DNA of 58,389 nucleotides from Psychromarinibacter sediminicola (GCF_029168335.1 NZ_JARGYC010000028.1:1-58389); one strand, 5' to 3'; shown: positions 16,165-25,298, numbered from the stretch's first letter. The notes: generated by a model from the letters alone, not told the origin. A program made the numbers and translations.

Positions 16165-17664
16165 ATGGAAGACCTTACCCATTACATCGACGGCCAGCGC
16201 GTAAAGGGCACGTCGGGCCGTTTCGCCGATGTCATGAACCCCGCCACCGGCGAGGTGCAGGCCAGAGTGCCGCTGGCCACGACGGCCGAGCTGAACGCGG
16301 CCGTGGAGAAGGCCGCGGCGGCGCAGGTCGCCTGGGGCGCCACCAACCCGCAGCGCCGCGCGCGGGTGATGATGAAGTTCGGCGCGCTGATCAACGAGCA
16401 CATGGACGAGCTGGCCGAGCTGGTCAGCCGCGAGCACGGCAAGACCCTGCCCGACGGGCGCGGCGACGTGCAGCGCGGGCTGGAGGTGGTCGAGGTCTGC
16501 ATGGGCGGGCCGGCGATGCTGAAGGGCGAGTTCACCGACAATGGCGGCCCCGGCATCGACCTTTACTCGATGCGCCAGCCGCTGGGGGTGGTCGCGGGCA
16601 TCACGCCGTTCAACTTCCCCGCCATGATCCCGCTGTGGAAGATGGCGCCGGCGCTGACCTGCGGCAACGCGATGATCCTGAAGCCGTCCGAACGCTGTCC
16701 CTCCACCGCGCTGCGGCTGGCGGAGCTTCTGAAAGAAGCCGGCCTGCCCGACGGCGTGCTGCAGGTCGTCAACGGCGACAAGGAGGCGGTCGACGCGATC
16801 CTCGACCACGAGACCGTCCAGGCCGTGGGCTTCGTCGGCTCCACCCCCATCGCGCAGTACATCTACGGCCGCGCCTGCAGCAACGGCAAGCGCGCGCAAT
16901 GCTTCGGCGGTGCCAAGAACCACATGATCGTCATGCCCGACGCCGACATGGACAAGGCAGCCGACGCGCTGGTGGGCGCGGGCTACGGCGCGGCGGGCGA
17001 ACGCTGCATGGCGGTGTCTGTCGCGGTGCCGGTGGGCGAGGAGACCGCCGACGCGCTGGTCGAAAAGCTGGTGCCGCGGATCGAGAAGCTGAAGGTCGGC
17101 CCCTACACCGCCGGCGAGGACGTGGATTACGGCCCGGTCATCACCAAGCAGGCCGAAGAGCGTATCCGCGGGCTGATCGACAGCGGCGTGCAGCAGGGCG
17201 CAGAACTCGTCGTCGACGGCCGCGACTTCACCCTGCAGGGCTACGAGAACGGCTATTTCGTGGGCCCGTCGCTGTTCGACCGCGTCACGCCCGAGATGGA
17301 CATCTACAAAGAAGAGATCTTCGGCCCCGTCCTCAGCCAGGTGCGCGCCGGCTCTTACGAGGAAGCACTGAAGCTGACGATGGACAACCCCTACGGCAAC
17401 GGCACCGCGATCTTCACCGCCGACGGCGACACGGCGCGCGACTTCGCCCATCGGGTCAATGTCGGTATGGTCGGCATCAACTTCCCGATCCCGGTGCCGC
17501 TGAGCTATCACACCTTCGGCGGCTGGAAGAAATCGGCCTTCGGCGACCTGAACCAGTACGGCCCCGACGCCTTCCGGTTCTACACCAAGACCAAGACCGT
17601 CACGGCGCGCTGGTTCTCGGGCATCAAGGAAGGCGGCGAGTTCAACTTCAAAGCCATGGAGTGA
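16165..17664 (+). CDS. mmsA: CoA-acylating methylmalonate-semialdehyde dehydrogenase
   Basis: A 499-residue aldehyde dehydrogenase superfamily member. It converts methylmalonate semialdehyde to propionyl-CoA in valine (and myo-inositol or beta-alanine) breakdown. MmsA-type features: the N-terminal HYIDGQRVKGTSGR, PLGVVAGITPFNFPAMIPLWK, the nucleotide-binding GFVGSTPIAQYIY, and the catalytic Cys281 in AAGERCMAVSVAV, with ERCMA characteristic of the CoA-dependent branch. Start 16165 follows GGAGGAG. A terminator follows at 17688. The partner genes for the pathway lie at 20.4-23.5 kb. Confidence 0.95.
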   Translation: MEDLTHYIDGQRVKGTSGRFADVMNPATGEVQARVPLATTAELNAAVEKAAAAQVAWGATNPQRRARVMMKFGALINEHMDELAELVSREHGKTLPDGRGDVQRGLEVVEVCMGGPAMLKGEFTDNGGPGIDLYSMRQPLGVVAGITPFNFPAMIPLWKMAPALTCGNAMILKPSERCPSTALRLAELLKEAGLPDGVLQVVNGDKEAVDAILDHETVQAVGFVGSTPIAQYIYGRACSNGKRAQCFGGAKNHMIVMPDADMDKAADALVGAGYGAAGERCMAVSVAVPVGEETADALVEKLVPRIEKLKVGPYTAGEDVDYGPVITKQAEERIRGLIDSGVQQGAELVVDGRDFTLQGYENGYFVGPSLFDRVTPEMDIYKEEIFGPVLSQVRAGSYEEALKLTMDNPYGNGTAIFTADGDTARDFAHRVNVGMVGINFPIPVPLSYHTFGGWKKSAFGDLNQYGPDAFRFYTKTKTVTARWFSGIKEGGEFNFKAME

Positions 17665-17687
17665 CGTTCAGGAAGATGTTAAGGAGC

Positions 17688-17721
17688 GGCGTCCCGGTCC
17701 GGCCGGGCGCCGTTTCGTTTC
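17688..17721 (+). terminator. Intrinsic terminator after mmsA
   Basis: GGCGTCCCGG (17688-17697) pairs with CCGGGCGCC (17703-17711), with one bulge, and is followed by a T-rich tract (GTTTCGTTTC). It lies within 75 bases of the mmsA stop. Confidence 0.7.
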
Positions 17722-17737
17722 TTCGTGAAGTCCCGTC

Positions 17738-18154
17738 ATGCCCGTCACCTACCGCATTCACCGCGACCTCGGCCTGGTTCACATTCGCTATGAGGGGGTC
17801 GCGTGGATATCGGAGAGTTTCGAGGCCGTCGAGCGCTACATGCAGGATCCCGATTTCCGGCCGGCACAGAAGCAGCTCGTCGACCTGTCGGCCCTGACCG
17901 AGATCAAGATGGTCTACGCGCAGCTCTTCGCGCTGCAGGCCAAGAAGGCAGAGGCGTTTCTGCGGGGACCGGAAAACCTGATCGTCTATTACGCGCCGAC
18001 CGATTACGCGCAGTCCCTGGCGCGGATGATCTCTCGGTCCTGGGACGATGTGGGGGATGTGGTCCCGGTCGTTCACGACGACGAGGCCGAGGCGCTGGCG
18101 CTTCTGGGGCTGAGCGAAACGACGCTCGACGCCCTTCAGAAACGGTCGGCCTGA
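17738..18154 (+). CDS. Hypothetical protein, possible STAS/SpoIIAA-like fold
   Basis: A 138-residue soluble protein with no signal or membrane segment. The alternating strand-helix pattern (YRIHRDLGLVHIRYEGV; FEAVERYMQDPDF; KQLVDLSALTEIKM) resembles the SpoIIAA/STAS-like 'LVDLS' fold used in partner binding. The second half (ENLIVYYAPTDYAQSLARMIS) fits as well. There is no enzymatic motif. It sits between a terminator and a convergent gene, so it is transcribed alone. The fold assignment is a guess from pattern. Confidence 0.6.
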   Translation: MPVTYRIHRDLGLVHIRYEGVAWISESFEAVERYMQDPDFRPAQKQLVDLSALTEIKMVYAQLFALQAKKAEAFLRGPENLIVYYAPTDYAQSLARMISRSWDDVGDVVPVVHDDEAEALALLGLSETTLDALQKRSA

Positions 18155-18175
18155 GCCGGCCCGCCGGCGGCCGGG
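18155..18175. terminator. GC-rich hairpin between convergent genes
   Basis: CCGGCC and GGCCGG halves form a stem in the 21 bases between the two convergent stop codons. It could end transcription from both sides. There is no T tract, so this is tentative. Confidence 0.35.
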
Positions 18176-18820
18176 TCAGCCGTGCGCGGCCGCCGCGACG
18201 CGGCCGGTCTGGGCATAGACCCGGCGCGGCATGACCTTGCGCCGCGGCAGTTCCACGACATTCGCATCCTCGCGGGTGCGGGCGGCGACGAAATCGCGCG
18301 CCAGCTTGCGCTGCAGCGCGGTCACTTCGCCTTCCGGCCCGCGCAGGGCGTGGAACTCGGCGGCGCCGGTCACGCGCACGATCAGCCAGGCGAAGCCGTC
18401 GCCCTGGTCGACGCGGCGCACATAGAGCGACTCGATCCAGTCCAGCGGCAGACGGGTCGAGACCGTCTCCTGCCCGCCGGCGCCCAGCTTCGCCAGGTGC
18501 AGCTCTCGGGTGTTCGGGTCGAACCGGACCGACCGGCGCTTGCCGCGACCGGACAGCAGGATCATCGCCACACCCAGCCCCACCAGCAGCGCCGCGCCCG
18601 ATCCGCGCAGAAGCATCTCGTCCAGGCTGCCCATGGGGGCCAGCAGCCAGGACATCGCGCCGGCCACGAGCATGGCGAAACCGGCGAAGCGCAGCATGCA
18701 CAGCGACCGCATCTCGCAGCCGATCGCTTCTCGCACCGCATAGCCGGCGCCGGTTTCGCAGAACGACAGCGACTTCCATTCCGATGCGGGCAGCAGTTCC
18801 GTTTTTTGCCGAGTTGCCAT
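18176..18820 (-). CDS. Hypothetical membrane protein
   Basis: A 214-residue protein. Two adjacent hydrophobic helices at about residues 43-60 (LRFAGFAMLVAGAMSWLLA) and 70-90 (GSGAALLVGLGVAMILLSG) form a hairpin, followed by a basic GKRRSVRF and a soluble beta-rich domain. The domain includes RELHLAKLGAGGQE, WIESLYVRRV and FAWLIVRVTG, a PH-like/bPH pattern often seen after two helices. The start at 18820 has no rival methionine that adds sense. The frame continues open far upstream on this strand, but that is only high-GC read-through opposite the YbdK-like gene. The function is unknown. Confidence 0.6.
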   Translation of the reverse strand: MATRQKTELLPASEWKSLSFCETGAGYAVREAIGCEMRSLCMLRFAGFAMLVAGAMSWLLAPMGSLDEMLLRGSGAALLVGLGVAMILLSGRGKRRSVRFDPNTRELHLAKLGAGGQETVSTRLPLDWIESLYVRRVDQGDGFAWLIVRVTGAAEFHALRGPEGEVTALQRKLARDFVAARTREDANVVELPRRKVMPRRVYAQTGRVAAAAHG

Positions 18821-19045
18821 CGTTCCGGCTCCCAATACTGTACCTAAGGTTAGGTTTCGACGCGAATCGTGGCGGGATTTGGCCCGAAAGCGCACCTTTC
18901 TTCGAAATTCGCGAGAGTTCCGAGCGGTCTTCGCCCGTTCAGATTGTGCGGCCCGGCCGCGCGGCCGATCCTGTGCGCTGCCCCGCGGCGGGGCTTGCCG
19001 CGCCCCGGGGGCTCTGCTTTCATCGCCGGACCAAGGAGGGGCGGG

Positions 19046-20176
19046 ATGGCGCGGAGTCCGAGTTTCACCATCGGAATCGAGGAGGAGTACCTGCTCGTCG
19101 ACCGCGAGACGCTCGCGCTGTCCGATGCCCCGCAGGCGCTGATGGATCAGTGCACCGAGGCGCTGGGCGAACAGGTCTCGCCGGAGTTCCTGCGCTGTCA
19201 GGTGGAGATCGGGACCGGCGTCTGCCGCACGATCGACGAGGCCCGCACCGACCTGAAGCGGCTGCGCGAGACGGTGGCCGAGCTGGCGGGGCGGCACGGG
19301 CTGGCGCCGCTGGCGGTCTCCTGCCACCCCACGGCCCGCTGGCGCGACCAGCATCACACCGACAAGGAACGCTACAACGTGCTGGAGCACGACCTGGCCG
19401 GCGTGGCGCGGCGGCTGTTGATCTCGGGGATGCACGTGCATGTCGGGATCGAGGACGAGGACCTGCGCATCGACCTGATGAGCCAGGCCTCCTATTTCCT
19501 GCCGCACATGCTGGCGCTCAGCTGTTCCTCGCCGTTCTGGCAGGGGCAGGATACCGGCCTGTCGAGCTATCGGCTGACGATCTTCGACAACCTGCCCCGC
19601 ACCGGGCTGCCGCCGGTCTTCCATGCCTGGGCCGAATACCAGCGCTCGCTGGACGCGATCGTGCGGACCGGGGCCATCGAGGACGGAAGCAAGGTGTGGT
19701 GGGACCTGCGGCCCTCGGCGCGCTTTCCGACGGTGGAGGTGCGGATCTGCGACAACTCGCCGAGGCTGGAGCATGCGCTGACCGTCGCGGCGCTGTTCCA
19801 GGCGACGATGCGGATGCTGTGGCGGCTGAGGATGCGGAACCAGCGCTGGCGGGTCTACGACCGGTTCCTGGTGGGCGAGAACCGCTGGCGGGCGCAGCGC
19901 TACGGCATGGCCGAGGGGCTGATCGACTTCGGGCGGGGCGAGGTTCTGCCCTATGCCCAGCTGATCGAGGAATGGATCGAGCTGGTGGCCGAGGATGCCG
20001 AGGCCTTGGGCTGCATGGCCGAGGTCGCGGCGGCGCGGGACATCGTGGAGAGCGGCAACGGCGCCGACCGGCAGCGGGCGATCCGGGCCGGAGAGCTGGA
20101 GGTCTCGGGCGACGAGGACAAGGCGATGGCGGCGGTGATCCGGGCGATGATGGACGAGTTTACGGCCGATCTTTAG
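19046..20176 (+). CDS. YbdK-type carboxylate-amine ligase (glutamate-cysteine ligase family 2)
   Basis: A 376-residue enzyme. It has the family start [13 protein letters not shown] (GxEEE metal/ATP motif), the [11 protein letters not shown] motif near residue 130 and [20 protein letters not shown] near residue 225. Members ligate an amino acid through a carboxylate; E. coli YbdK has weak glutamate-cysteine ligase activity. AAGGAGG precedes ATG 19046. It stands alone between the valine genes, and the dispersed 57-nt element begins 4 bases after its stop. The physiological substrate is unknown. Confidence 0.88.
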   Translation: MARSPSFTIGIEEEYLLVDRETLALSDAPQALMDQCTEALGEQVSPEFLRCQVEIGTGVCRTIDEARTDLKRLRETVAELAGRHGLAPLAVSCHPTARWRDQHHTDKERYNVLEHDLAGVARRLLISGMHVHVGIEDEDLRIDLMSQASYFLPHMLALSCSSPFWQGQDTGLSSYRLTIFDNLPRTGLPPVFHAWAEYQRSLDAIVRTGAIEDGSKVWWDLRPSARFPTVEVRICDNSPRLEHALTVAALFQATMRMLWRLRMRNQRWRVYDRFLVGENRWRAQRYGMAEGLIDFGRGEVLPYAQLIEEWIELVAEDAEALGCMAEVAAARDIVESGNGADRQRAIRAGELEVSGDEDKAMAAVIRAMMDEFTADL

Positions 20177-20180
20177 GGGT

Positions 20181-20237
20181 GTCCGAGGTTGGACAGGGGG
20201 TTAAGTCCCTGGAGTCGTTGGCGATACCGCTAACAGG
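20181..20237 (+). repeat. Dispersed 57-nt element, copy B
   Basis: It starts GTCCGAGGTTGGAC-AGGGG 4 bases after the TAG of the ligase gene and ends GATACCGCTAACAGG. It aligns gap-free with copies A and C and lies in the sense of the preceding gene. The following 213 bases up to the acyl-CoA dehydrogenase hold no gene and probably the promoter of that operon. Confidence 0.85.
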
Positions 20238-20450
20238 AGACTGCGGACGCGCACTGCACGACACCGGGTCAGCCGTGGGACATTTCCACCTGCATCGCGC
20301 GGCGGAAGGCCGCGGCGCGCCGCGCGCGGCCGGCGGACACCGTCTTCGGCCGCTCCGCTCTCATACCTTGCGCATCGCCGCTCCGCGCCCCTTGCATTTC
20401 GCCGCCGCCTGGCGGAAACCGGTCCGGTATCCGGCTTTGGGAGGAGCCCC

Positions 20451-21596
20451 ATGGATTTCGCGCTGAGCGAGGAACAGACCGCCATCTTCGACATGGCCCG
20501 CACCTTCGCCGAGGACCACATCGCGCCGCACGCCCGCGCCTGGGAAGCGGCGGGCACGATCCCGAAGGACCTGTGGCCCAGACTGGCCGAGCTGGGCTTC
20601 GGCGGGCTCTACGTGTCCGACGAGTACGGCGGCTCGGGCCTGACCCGGCTCGACGCGGCGCTGGTCTTCGAGGCGCTCAGCCGCTCCTGCGCCTCGGTCG
20701 CGGCCTTCCTGTCGATCCACAACATGTGCGCCGGCATGATCGACCGCCACGCCTCAGACGAGATGAAGGCGCGCGTCCTGCCGCGCATGGTGACGATGGA
20801 GACGGTGTTCTCCTATTGCCTGACCGAACCCGGCAGCGGCTCCGACGCGGCGGCACTGAAGACCCGGGCCGCGCGCACCAACGAGGGCTGGCGGCTGAAC
20901 GGCGTGAAGGCGTTCATCTCCGGCGGCGGCTACTCGGACGCCTACCTGACGATGGCGCGCACCGGCGCGGACGGGCCGCGCGGCATCTCGGCCGTGATCG
21001 TCGAGGCGGGCACGCCGGGGCTCAGCTTCGGCGGCCCCGAGGACAAGATGGGCTGGCGGTCGCAGCCCACCTCCCAGGTCCAGTTCGACGACTGCGACAT
21101 CCCGGCCGAGAACCTGATCGGCGAGGAAGGCAAGGGCTTCGCCTATGCGATGGCGGGGCTGGACGGCGGACGGCTGAACATCTCGGCCTGCTCGCTCGGC
21201 GCAGCGCAGGCGGGGCTGGAGGCGACGCTGGCCTATATGGGCGAGCGCACGGCCTTCGGCCAGAGCATCGACCGCTTCCAGGCGCTGCAGTTCCGGCTGG
21301 CCGACATGGAGACCGAATTGCAGGCCGCCCGCACCTTCCTGCGCCAGGCGGCGTGGAAGCTGGACACCGGCGCGCCGGACGCCACCAAGTTCTGTGCGAT
21401 GGCGAAGAAATTCGTCACCGAGGCCGGCAGCCGCGTCGCCGACCAGTGCCTGCAGCTGCACGGCGGCTACGGCTACCTCGCCGATTACGGGATCGAGAAG
21501 ATCGTCCGCGACCTGCGGGTGCATCAGATCCTGGAGGGCACCAACGAGATCATGCGCCTGATCGTGGCCCGGACGATGCTGGCGGAGCGCGGATGA
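20451..21596 (+). CDS. Acyl-CoA dehydrogenase, probable isobutyryl-CoA dehydrogenase
   Basis: A 381-residue FAD flavoprotein with the usual acyl-CoA dehydrogenase order: an N-terminal helical domain, the CLTEPGSGSDAAAL and FISGGGYSDAYL middle domain, and a C-terminal helical domain with QLHGGYGYLADYGIEK. The catalytic base is probably Glu362 in LEGTNEIMR. It would oxidise isobutyryl-CoA to methacrylyl-CoA, because it is overlapped by a 3-hydroxyisobutyryl-CoA hydrolase and mmsB. Electrons go to ETF. It is first gene of a three- or four-gene operon. The substrate is inferred from context. Confidence 0.92.
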   Translation: MDFALSEEQTAIFDMARTFAEDHIAPHARAWEAAGTIPKDLWPRLAELGFGGLYVSDEYGGSGLTRLDAALVFEALSRSCASVAAFLSIHNMCAGMIDRHASDEMKARVLPRMVTMETVFSYCLTEPGSGSDAAALKTRAARTNEGWRLNGVKAFISGGGYSDAYLTMARTGADGPRGISAVIVEAGTPGLSFGGPEDKMGWRSQPTSQVQFDDCDIPAENLIGEEGKGFAYAMAGLDGGRLNISACSLGAAQAGLEATLAYMGERTAFGQSIDRFQALQFRLADMETELQAARTFLRQAAWKLDTGAPDATKFCAMAKKFVTEAGSRVADQCLQLHGGYGYLADYGIEKIVRDLRVHQILEGTNEIMRLIVARTMLAERG

Positions 21597-22618
21597 GCGA
21601 GATCGACATCCGCATCGAGGGCCGTGCCGGGCGCATCACCCTGACGCGGCCCAAGGCGCTGAACGCGCTGACCTGGGACATGGCGCTGGCGATCGAGCGG
21701 GCGCTGGAGGCGTGGCGCGACGACGACGCGGTGGCGCTGGTGCTGATCGACGGCGACGGCGACAAGGCGTTCTGCGCCGGCGGCGACATCGCCGAGCTGT
21801 ACCGCACCGGGCGGGCGGGCGATTACGACTACGGCCGCCGCTTCTGGCTCGACGAATACCGGATGAACGCCCGGCTCGCGCGTTTTCCGAAACCCGTGGT
21901 CGCCTTCCTGCACGGCTTCGTCATGGGCGGCGGCGTCGGCGTGGGCTGTCACGTCTCGCACCGCGTGGTCTGCGAGTCGTCGCGCATGGCGATGCCGGAA
22001 TGCGGGATCGGGCTGGTCCCCGATGTCGGCGGCTCGCTGCTGCTGTCCCGGGCGCCGGGGCGGCTGGGTGCCTATCTGGGGCTGACGGGCGACCGGATGC
22101 GCCCCGGCGACGCGCTGCATGCGGGCTTTGCGGATGCGTTCGTGCCGGAGGACGGCTGGGCCGCCCTGAAGGCCGAGCTGTGCCGGACCGGGCGCGCGGC
22201 CGCCATCGCCGAGGCGGCCGCCCCGGCCCCGGAGTCGCCGCTGGCGGCGCGGCAGGGCTGGATCGACGGCTGCTTCGGCGCGGGATCGGTCGCGGCGATC
22301 CTGGAGGCGGTGGGCGAGGACGAGGCAGCGACGGCGCTGCGGCGCGGCTCGCCGCTGTCGCTGGCCTGCACGCTGGAGATGCTGCGGCGGCACCGGGCGC
22401 AGGACGCCGGGATCGAGGCGGCGCTGACGCTGGAATACCGTTTCACGGCCCGGGCGATGGAACGCGGCGATTTCCTGGAAGGCGTGCGCGCGGCGATCAT
22501 CGACAAGGACCGCACGCCGGTCTGGCGCCACGCCCCGGGCGAGGTGACACCCGAGGAGGTCGCCGTGATGCTGGCGCCGCTGGGCGCGGACGAGCTGAAC
22601 TGGGAGGACAAGCCATGA
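21593..22618 (+). CDS. 3-hydroxyisobutyryl-CoA hydrolase (enoyl-CoA hydratase/isomerase family)
   Basis: A 341-residue crotonase-fold protein of the size of HIBCH, longer than true hydratases (about 260). It has the CoA/oxyanion motif AFCAGGDIAELY near residue 60, HGFVMGGGVGVGCHVSHRVV near residue 108, and MPECGIGLVPDVGGS with the catalytic Glu, then a C-terminal extension typical of hydrolases. It releases free 3-hydroxyisobutyrate for MmsB. ATGA overlaps (4 bases) link it to both neighbours. No separate enoyl-CoA hydratase for the methacrylyl-CoA step is present in the window. Confidence 0.9.
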   Translation: MSEIDIRIEGRAGRITLTRPKALNALTWDMALAIERALEAWRDDDAVALVLIDGDGDKAFCAGGDIAELYRTGRAGDYDYGRRFWLDEYRMNARLARFPKPVVAFLHGFVMGGGVGVGCHVSHRVVCESSRMAMPECGIGLVPDVGGSLLLSRAPGRLGAYLGLTGDRMRPGDALHAGFADAFVPEDGWAALKAELCRTGRAAAIAEAAAPAPESPLAARQGWIDGCFGAGSVAAILEAVGEDEAATALRRGSPLSLACTLEMLRRHRAQDAGIEAALTLEYRFTARAMERGDFLEGVRAAIIDKDRTPVWRHAPGEVTPEEVAVMLAPLGADELNWEDKP

Positions 22619-23487
22619 AGATCGGGTTCATCGGGCTGGGCAACATGGGCGCGCCGATGGCGGCCAACCTGGCCGCGGCCGGGCACGACGTGACGGGGTT
22701 CGACCTGGCCGCCCCGGTGCCAGAGGGCGTGACGGCGGCGGACTCGGCGGCCGAGGCGGCGGCGGGGCGCGACGTGGCGATCACCATGCTGCCCAACGGC
22801 GACATCCTGCGCCACGTCGCGGCCGAGATCGTGCCGGCGATGGAGCCCGGCGCCGTGTTCCTCGACTGCTCGACGGTCGACGTGGACAGCGCCCGCGCCG
22901 TCGCCGACATGGCCGAGGCCGCCGGCCTGCGCCCGCTCGACGCGCCGGTCTCCGGCGGCATCAGCGGCGCCGCGGCCGGCACGCTCACCTTCATGGTCGG
23001 CGGCGCCGAGGACGCCTTCGCCGAGGCCAGGCCGCTCTTCGACATCATGGGCCAAAAGGCGGTGCATTGCGGCCCCTCCGGCAACGGCCAGGCGGCGAAG
23101 ATCTGCAACAACATGATCCTCGGCGCCACGATGATCGTCACCTGCGAGGCCTTCGCCCTGGCCGACCGGCTTGGGCTGGAGCGGCAGGCGATGTACGACG
23201 TGGTCTCCACCTCCTCGGGCCAGAGCTGGTCGATGACCACCTACTGCCCGGCGCCGGGGATCGGGCCGACATCTCCGGCCGACAACGGCTATACCCCCGG
23301 CTTCGCCGCCGACCTGATGCTCAAGGACCTGCGGCTGGCGCAACAGGCGGCCGAGACGGCAGATGCCGACACGCCGATCGGCCGGGCGGCCCTGAATCTC
23401 TACGCCCAGTTCGTGGAGGCGGAGGACGGCGCCGGCAAGGATTTCTCCGCCATGCTGCCCCGGTTCGAGAGCCGGCGCCGGGGCTGA
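22615..23487 (+). CDS. mmsB: 3-hydroxyisobutyrate dehydrogenase
   Basis: A 290-residue beta-hydroxyacid dehydrogenase. The NAD-binding GFIGLGNMGAPMA starts at residue 4, the substrate motif DAPVSGGISGAAAGTL lies near residue 115, and the catalytic Lys162 is in GNGQAAKICNNM. It oxidises 3-hydroxyisobutyrate to methylmalonate semialdehyde, the MmsA substrate. It overlaps the hydrolase by 4 bases (ATGA). Together with mmsA this gives most of the valine route from isobutyryl-CoA to propionyl-CoA. Confidence 0.95.
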   Translation: MKIGFIGLGNMGAPMAANLAAAGHDVTGFDLAAPVPEGVTAADSAAEAAAGRDVAITMLPNGDILRHVAAEIVPAMEPGAVFLDCSTVDVDSARAVADMAEAAGLRPLDAPVSGGISGAAAGTLTFMVGGAEDAFAEARPLFDIMGQKAVHCGPSGNGQAAKICNNMILGATMIVTCEAFALADRLGLERQAMYDVVSTSSGQSWSMTTYCPAPGIGPTSPADNGYTPGFAADLMLKDLRLAQQAAETADADTPIGRAALNLYAQFVEAEDGAGKDFSAMLPRFESRRRG

Positions 23488-23508
23488 CCCCGGCGAAAGG
23501 AGCCTGCC

Positions 23509-23709
23509 ATGTCGCTGCACCGCCAGATTCGCCAGACGCATCGCTGGACATCCATGGTCTTCGCCCTGCTGGTCGCCGCGCTCTTCGCCACGCAAGCGAT
23601 GGGATGGGAAACCCCCGAGTGGGTCTTCTACCTGCCGCTGGCGCCGCTCGCGCTCCTGCTCTTCACCGGCCTCTACCTCTTTGCCCTGCCCTATTTCCGC
23701 AAGCGCTGA
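23509..23709 (+). CDS. Small two-helix membrane protein after mmsB
   Basis: A 66-residue protein. Two hydrophobic helices occupy about residues 15-32 (TSMVFALLVAALFATQAM) and 40-60 (FYLPLAPLALLLFTGLYLF), with a basic tail (PYFRKR). AAAGGAG precedes the ATG, which lies 21 bases after mmsB, so it is cotranscribed. Its role in the pathway is unknown. Confidence 0.7.
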   Translation: MSLHRQIRQTHRWTSMVFALLVAALFATQAMGWETPEWVFYLPLAPLALLLFTGLYLFALPYFRKR

Positions 23710-23770
23710 CCCGTCCCAAAAACACCACCCCGAACTTCTTCTCGTTCCAAATACGCAAAATCCGGCATCG

Positions 23771-23804
23771 AAAAAGGCGACGCCCCCGGACAGGAGCGTC
23801 GCCT
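23771..23804 (-). terminator. Intrinsic terminator of the second TRAP operon
   Basis: AGGCGACGC (23775-23783) pairs perfectly with GCGTCGCCT (23796-23804). On the minus strand the stem is followed by a T run (from AAAAA at 23771-23775 of the plus strand), so it ends the leftward dctPQM operon. Confidence 0.8.
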
Positions 23805-23852
23805 CACCGATTTCAGAGAAAAGAACGCGCGGAAGCGCTCCTTCTATTCACC

Positions 23853-25298
23853 CTAATTCGTGATGATCTCCGGCCCCATGAAGGTCGTGGGCAGGAAGGT
23901 CGAGATCGGCGGGATGTAGGTGATCATGATCAGGAAGACGAACAGGATCGCCAGGAACGGCAGCGCCGCCTTCACCACCCGCATCATCGGCATCCCGGCG
24001 ACGCCGGAAGTAACGAACAGGTTCAGCCCCACCGGCGGCGTGATCATCCCGATCTCCATGTTCACCACCATGATGACGCCCAGGTGGATCGGGTCGATCC
24101 CCAGCTCGATGGCGATCGGGAAGACCAGCGGCGCCACGATGACGATCAGGCCCGAGGGCTCCATGAACTGACCGCCGATCAGCAGGATCACGTTCACGAT
24201 CACCAGGAACATGATCGGCCCGAACCCGGCCGAGATCATCGAGGCCGCGATATGCTGCGGGATCTGCTCGTCGGTCAGCACGTGCTTGAGGATCAGCGCG
24301 TTGGCGATGATGAACATCAGCATGACGGTCAGCTTGCCCGCCTCGAACAGCGTCTCCTTGGTGTCGCGGTGGAAGAACACCGTGATCAGCGCCCAGGGCT
24401 TCTGCAGGAGCGACAGGTTGCGCCCGGCCGCCGGCGCCGCGGCGGCGTTCAGCGATCCCTCGCCCGCCTCCAGGTAGTCCGACGAGGCCGGCGTCGCGTT
24501 CTTCGCCGCCAAAGGCCCCATGTCGCGATAGACGAAGGAGGCGATGAAGAAGGCGTAGATCGCCGCCACCGCCGCGGCCTCGGTCGGCGTGAAGATGCCG
24601 CCATAGATGCCGCCCAGGATGATGACGATCAGGAACAGCCCCCAGGCCGCCTCGCGCCCCGAGCGCCAGATCTCGCCCCAGCCCAGCCAGTCGCCCTTGG
24701 GCAGGTTGCGGGTGACGGCGATGAAGTAGATCGCCCCCATCAGCATCCCGCCGGCCAGCAGCCCCGGGATCACGCCCGCCAGGAACATCCGCCCCACCGA
24801 CACGTCGGTCGCCGAGGCATAGACCACCATCACGATGGACGGCGGAATGAGGATGCCCAGCGTCCCCGCGTTACAGATCACGCCGGCGGCGAAGTCCTTG
24901 GAATAGCCCACCTGCCGCATGCCGGCGATGACGATGGAGCCGATGGCGACCACGGTGGCGGGCGACGAGCCCGACAGCGCCGCGAAGAGCATGCAGGCGA
25001 AGACCCCGGCGATGGCCAGCCCGCCGGGCAGGTGCCCGACGCAGGCGATGGAGAAGCGGATGATCCGCTGCGCCACGCCGCCCGTCGACATGAAGGACGA
25101 GGCCAGGATGAAGAACGGGATCGCCAGCAGCGTGTAGTGCCCGGCCATCGCCTGGTACATCGACTGCGCGATCGAGGCCAGCGAGGTGTCGGAATAGACC
25201 AGCAGGAAGATGATCGACGACAGGCCCAGCGACACCGCGATCGGCACGCCGATCAGCAGCAGGCCGATCACCATCAGAAACAGAATTACGACGTCCAT
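23853..25298 (-). CDS. dctM: TRAP transporter large permease DctM
   Basis: A 481-residue DctM with about 12-13 predicted helices, including GVFACMLFAALSGSSPATVVAIG (quoted in part, LSGSSPATV) and GILIPPSIVMVVYASATDVS. It is roughly 50 residues longer than the 431-residue DctM at 9.2 kb because of a polar loop near residues 255-300. It follows dctQ by 4 bases. With the DctB/DctD genes upstream, C4-dicarboxylate (succinate, fumarate, malate) uptake is the best guess. Confidence 0.95.
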   Translation of the reverse strand: MDVVILFLMVIGLLLIGVPIAVSLGLSSIIFLLVYSDTSLASIAQSMYQAMAGHYTLLAIPFFILASSFMSTGGVAQRIIRFSIACVGHLPGGLAIAGVFACMLFAALSGSSPATVVAIGSIVIAGMRQVGYSKDFAAGVICNAGTLGILIPPSIVMVVYASATDVSVGRMFLAGVIPGLLAGGMLMGAIYFIAVTRNLPKGDWLGWGEIWRSGREAAWGLFLIVIILGGIYGGIFTPTEAAAVAAIYAFFIASFVYRDMGPLAAKNATPASSDYLEAGEGSLNAAAAPAAGRNLSLLQKPWALITVFFHRDTKETLFEAGKLTVMLMFIIANALILKHVLTDEQIPQHIAASMISAGFGPIMFLVIVNVILLIGGQFMEPSGLIVIVAPLVFPIAIELGIDPIHLGVIMVVNMEIGMITPPVGLNLFVTSGVAGMPMMRVVKAALPFLAILFVFLIMITYIPPISTFLPTTFMGPEIITN

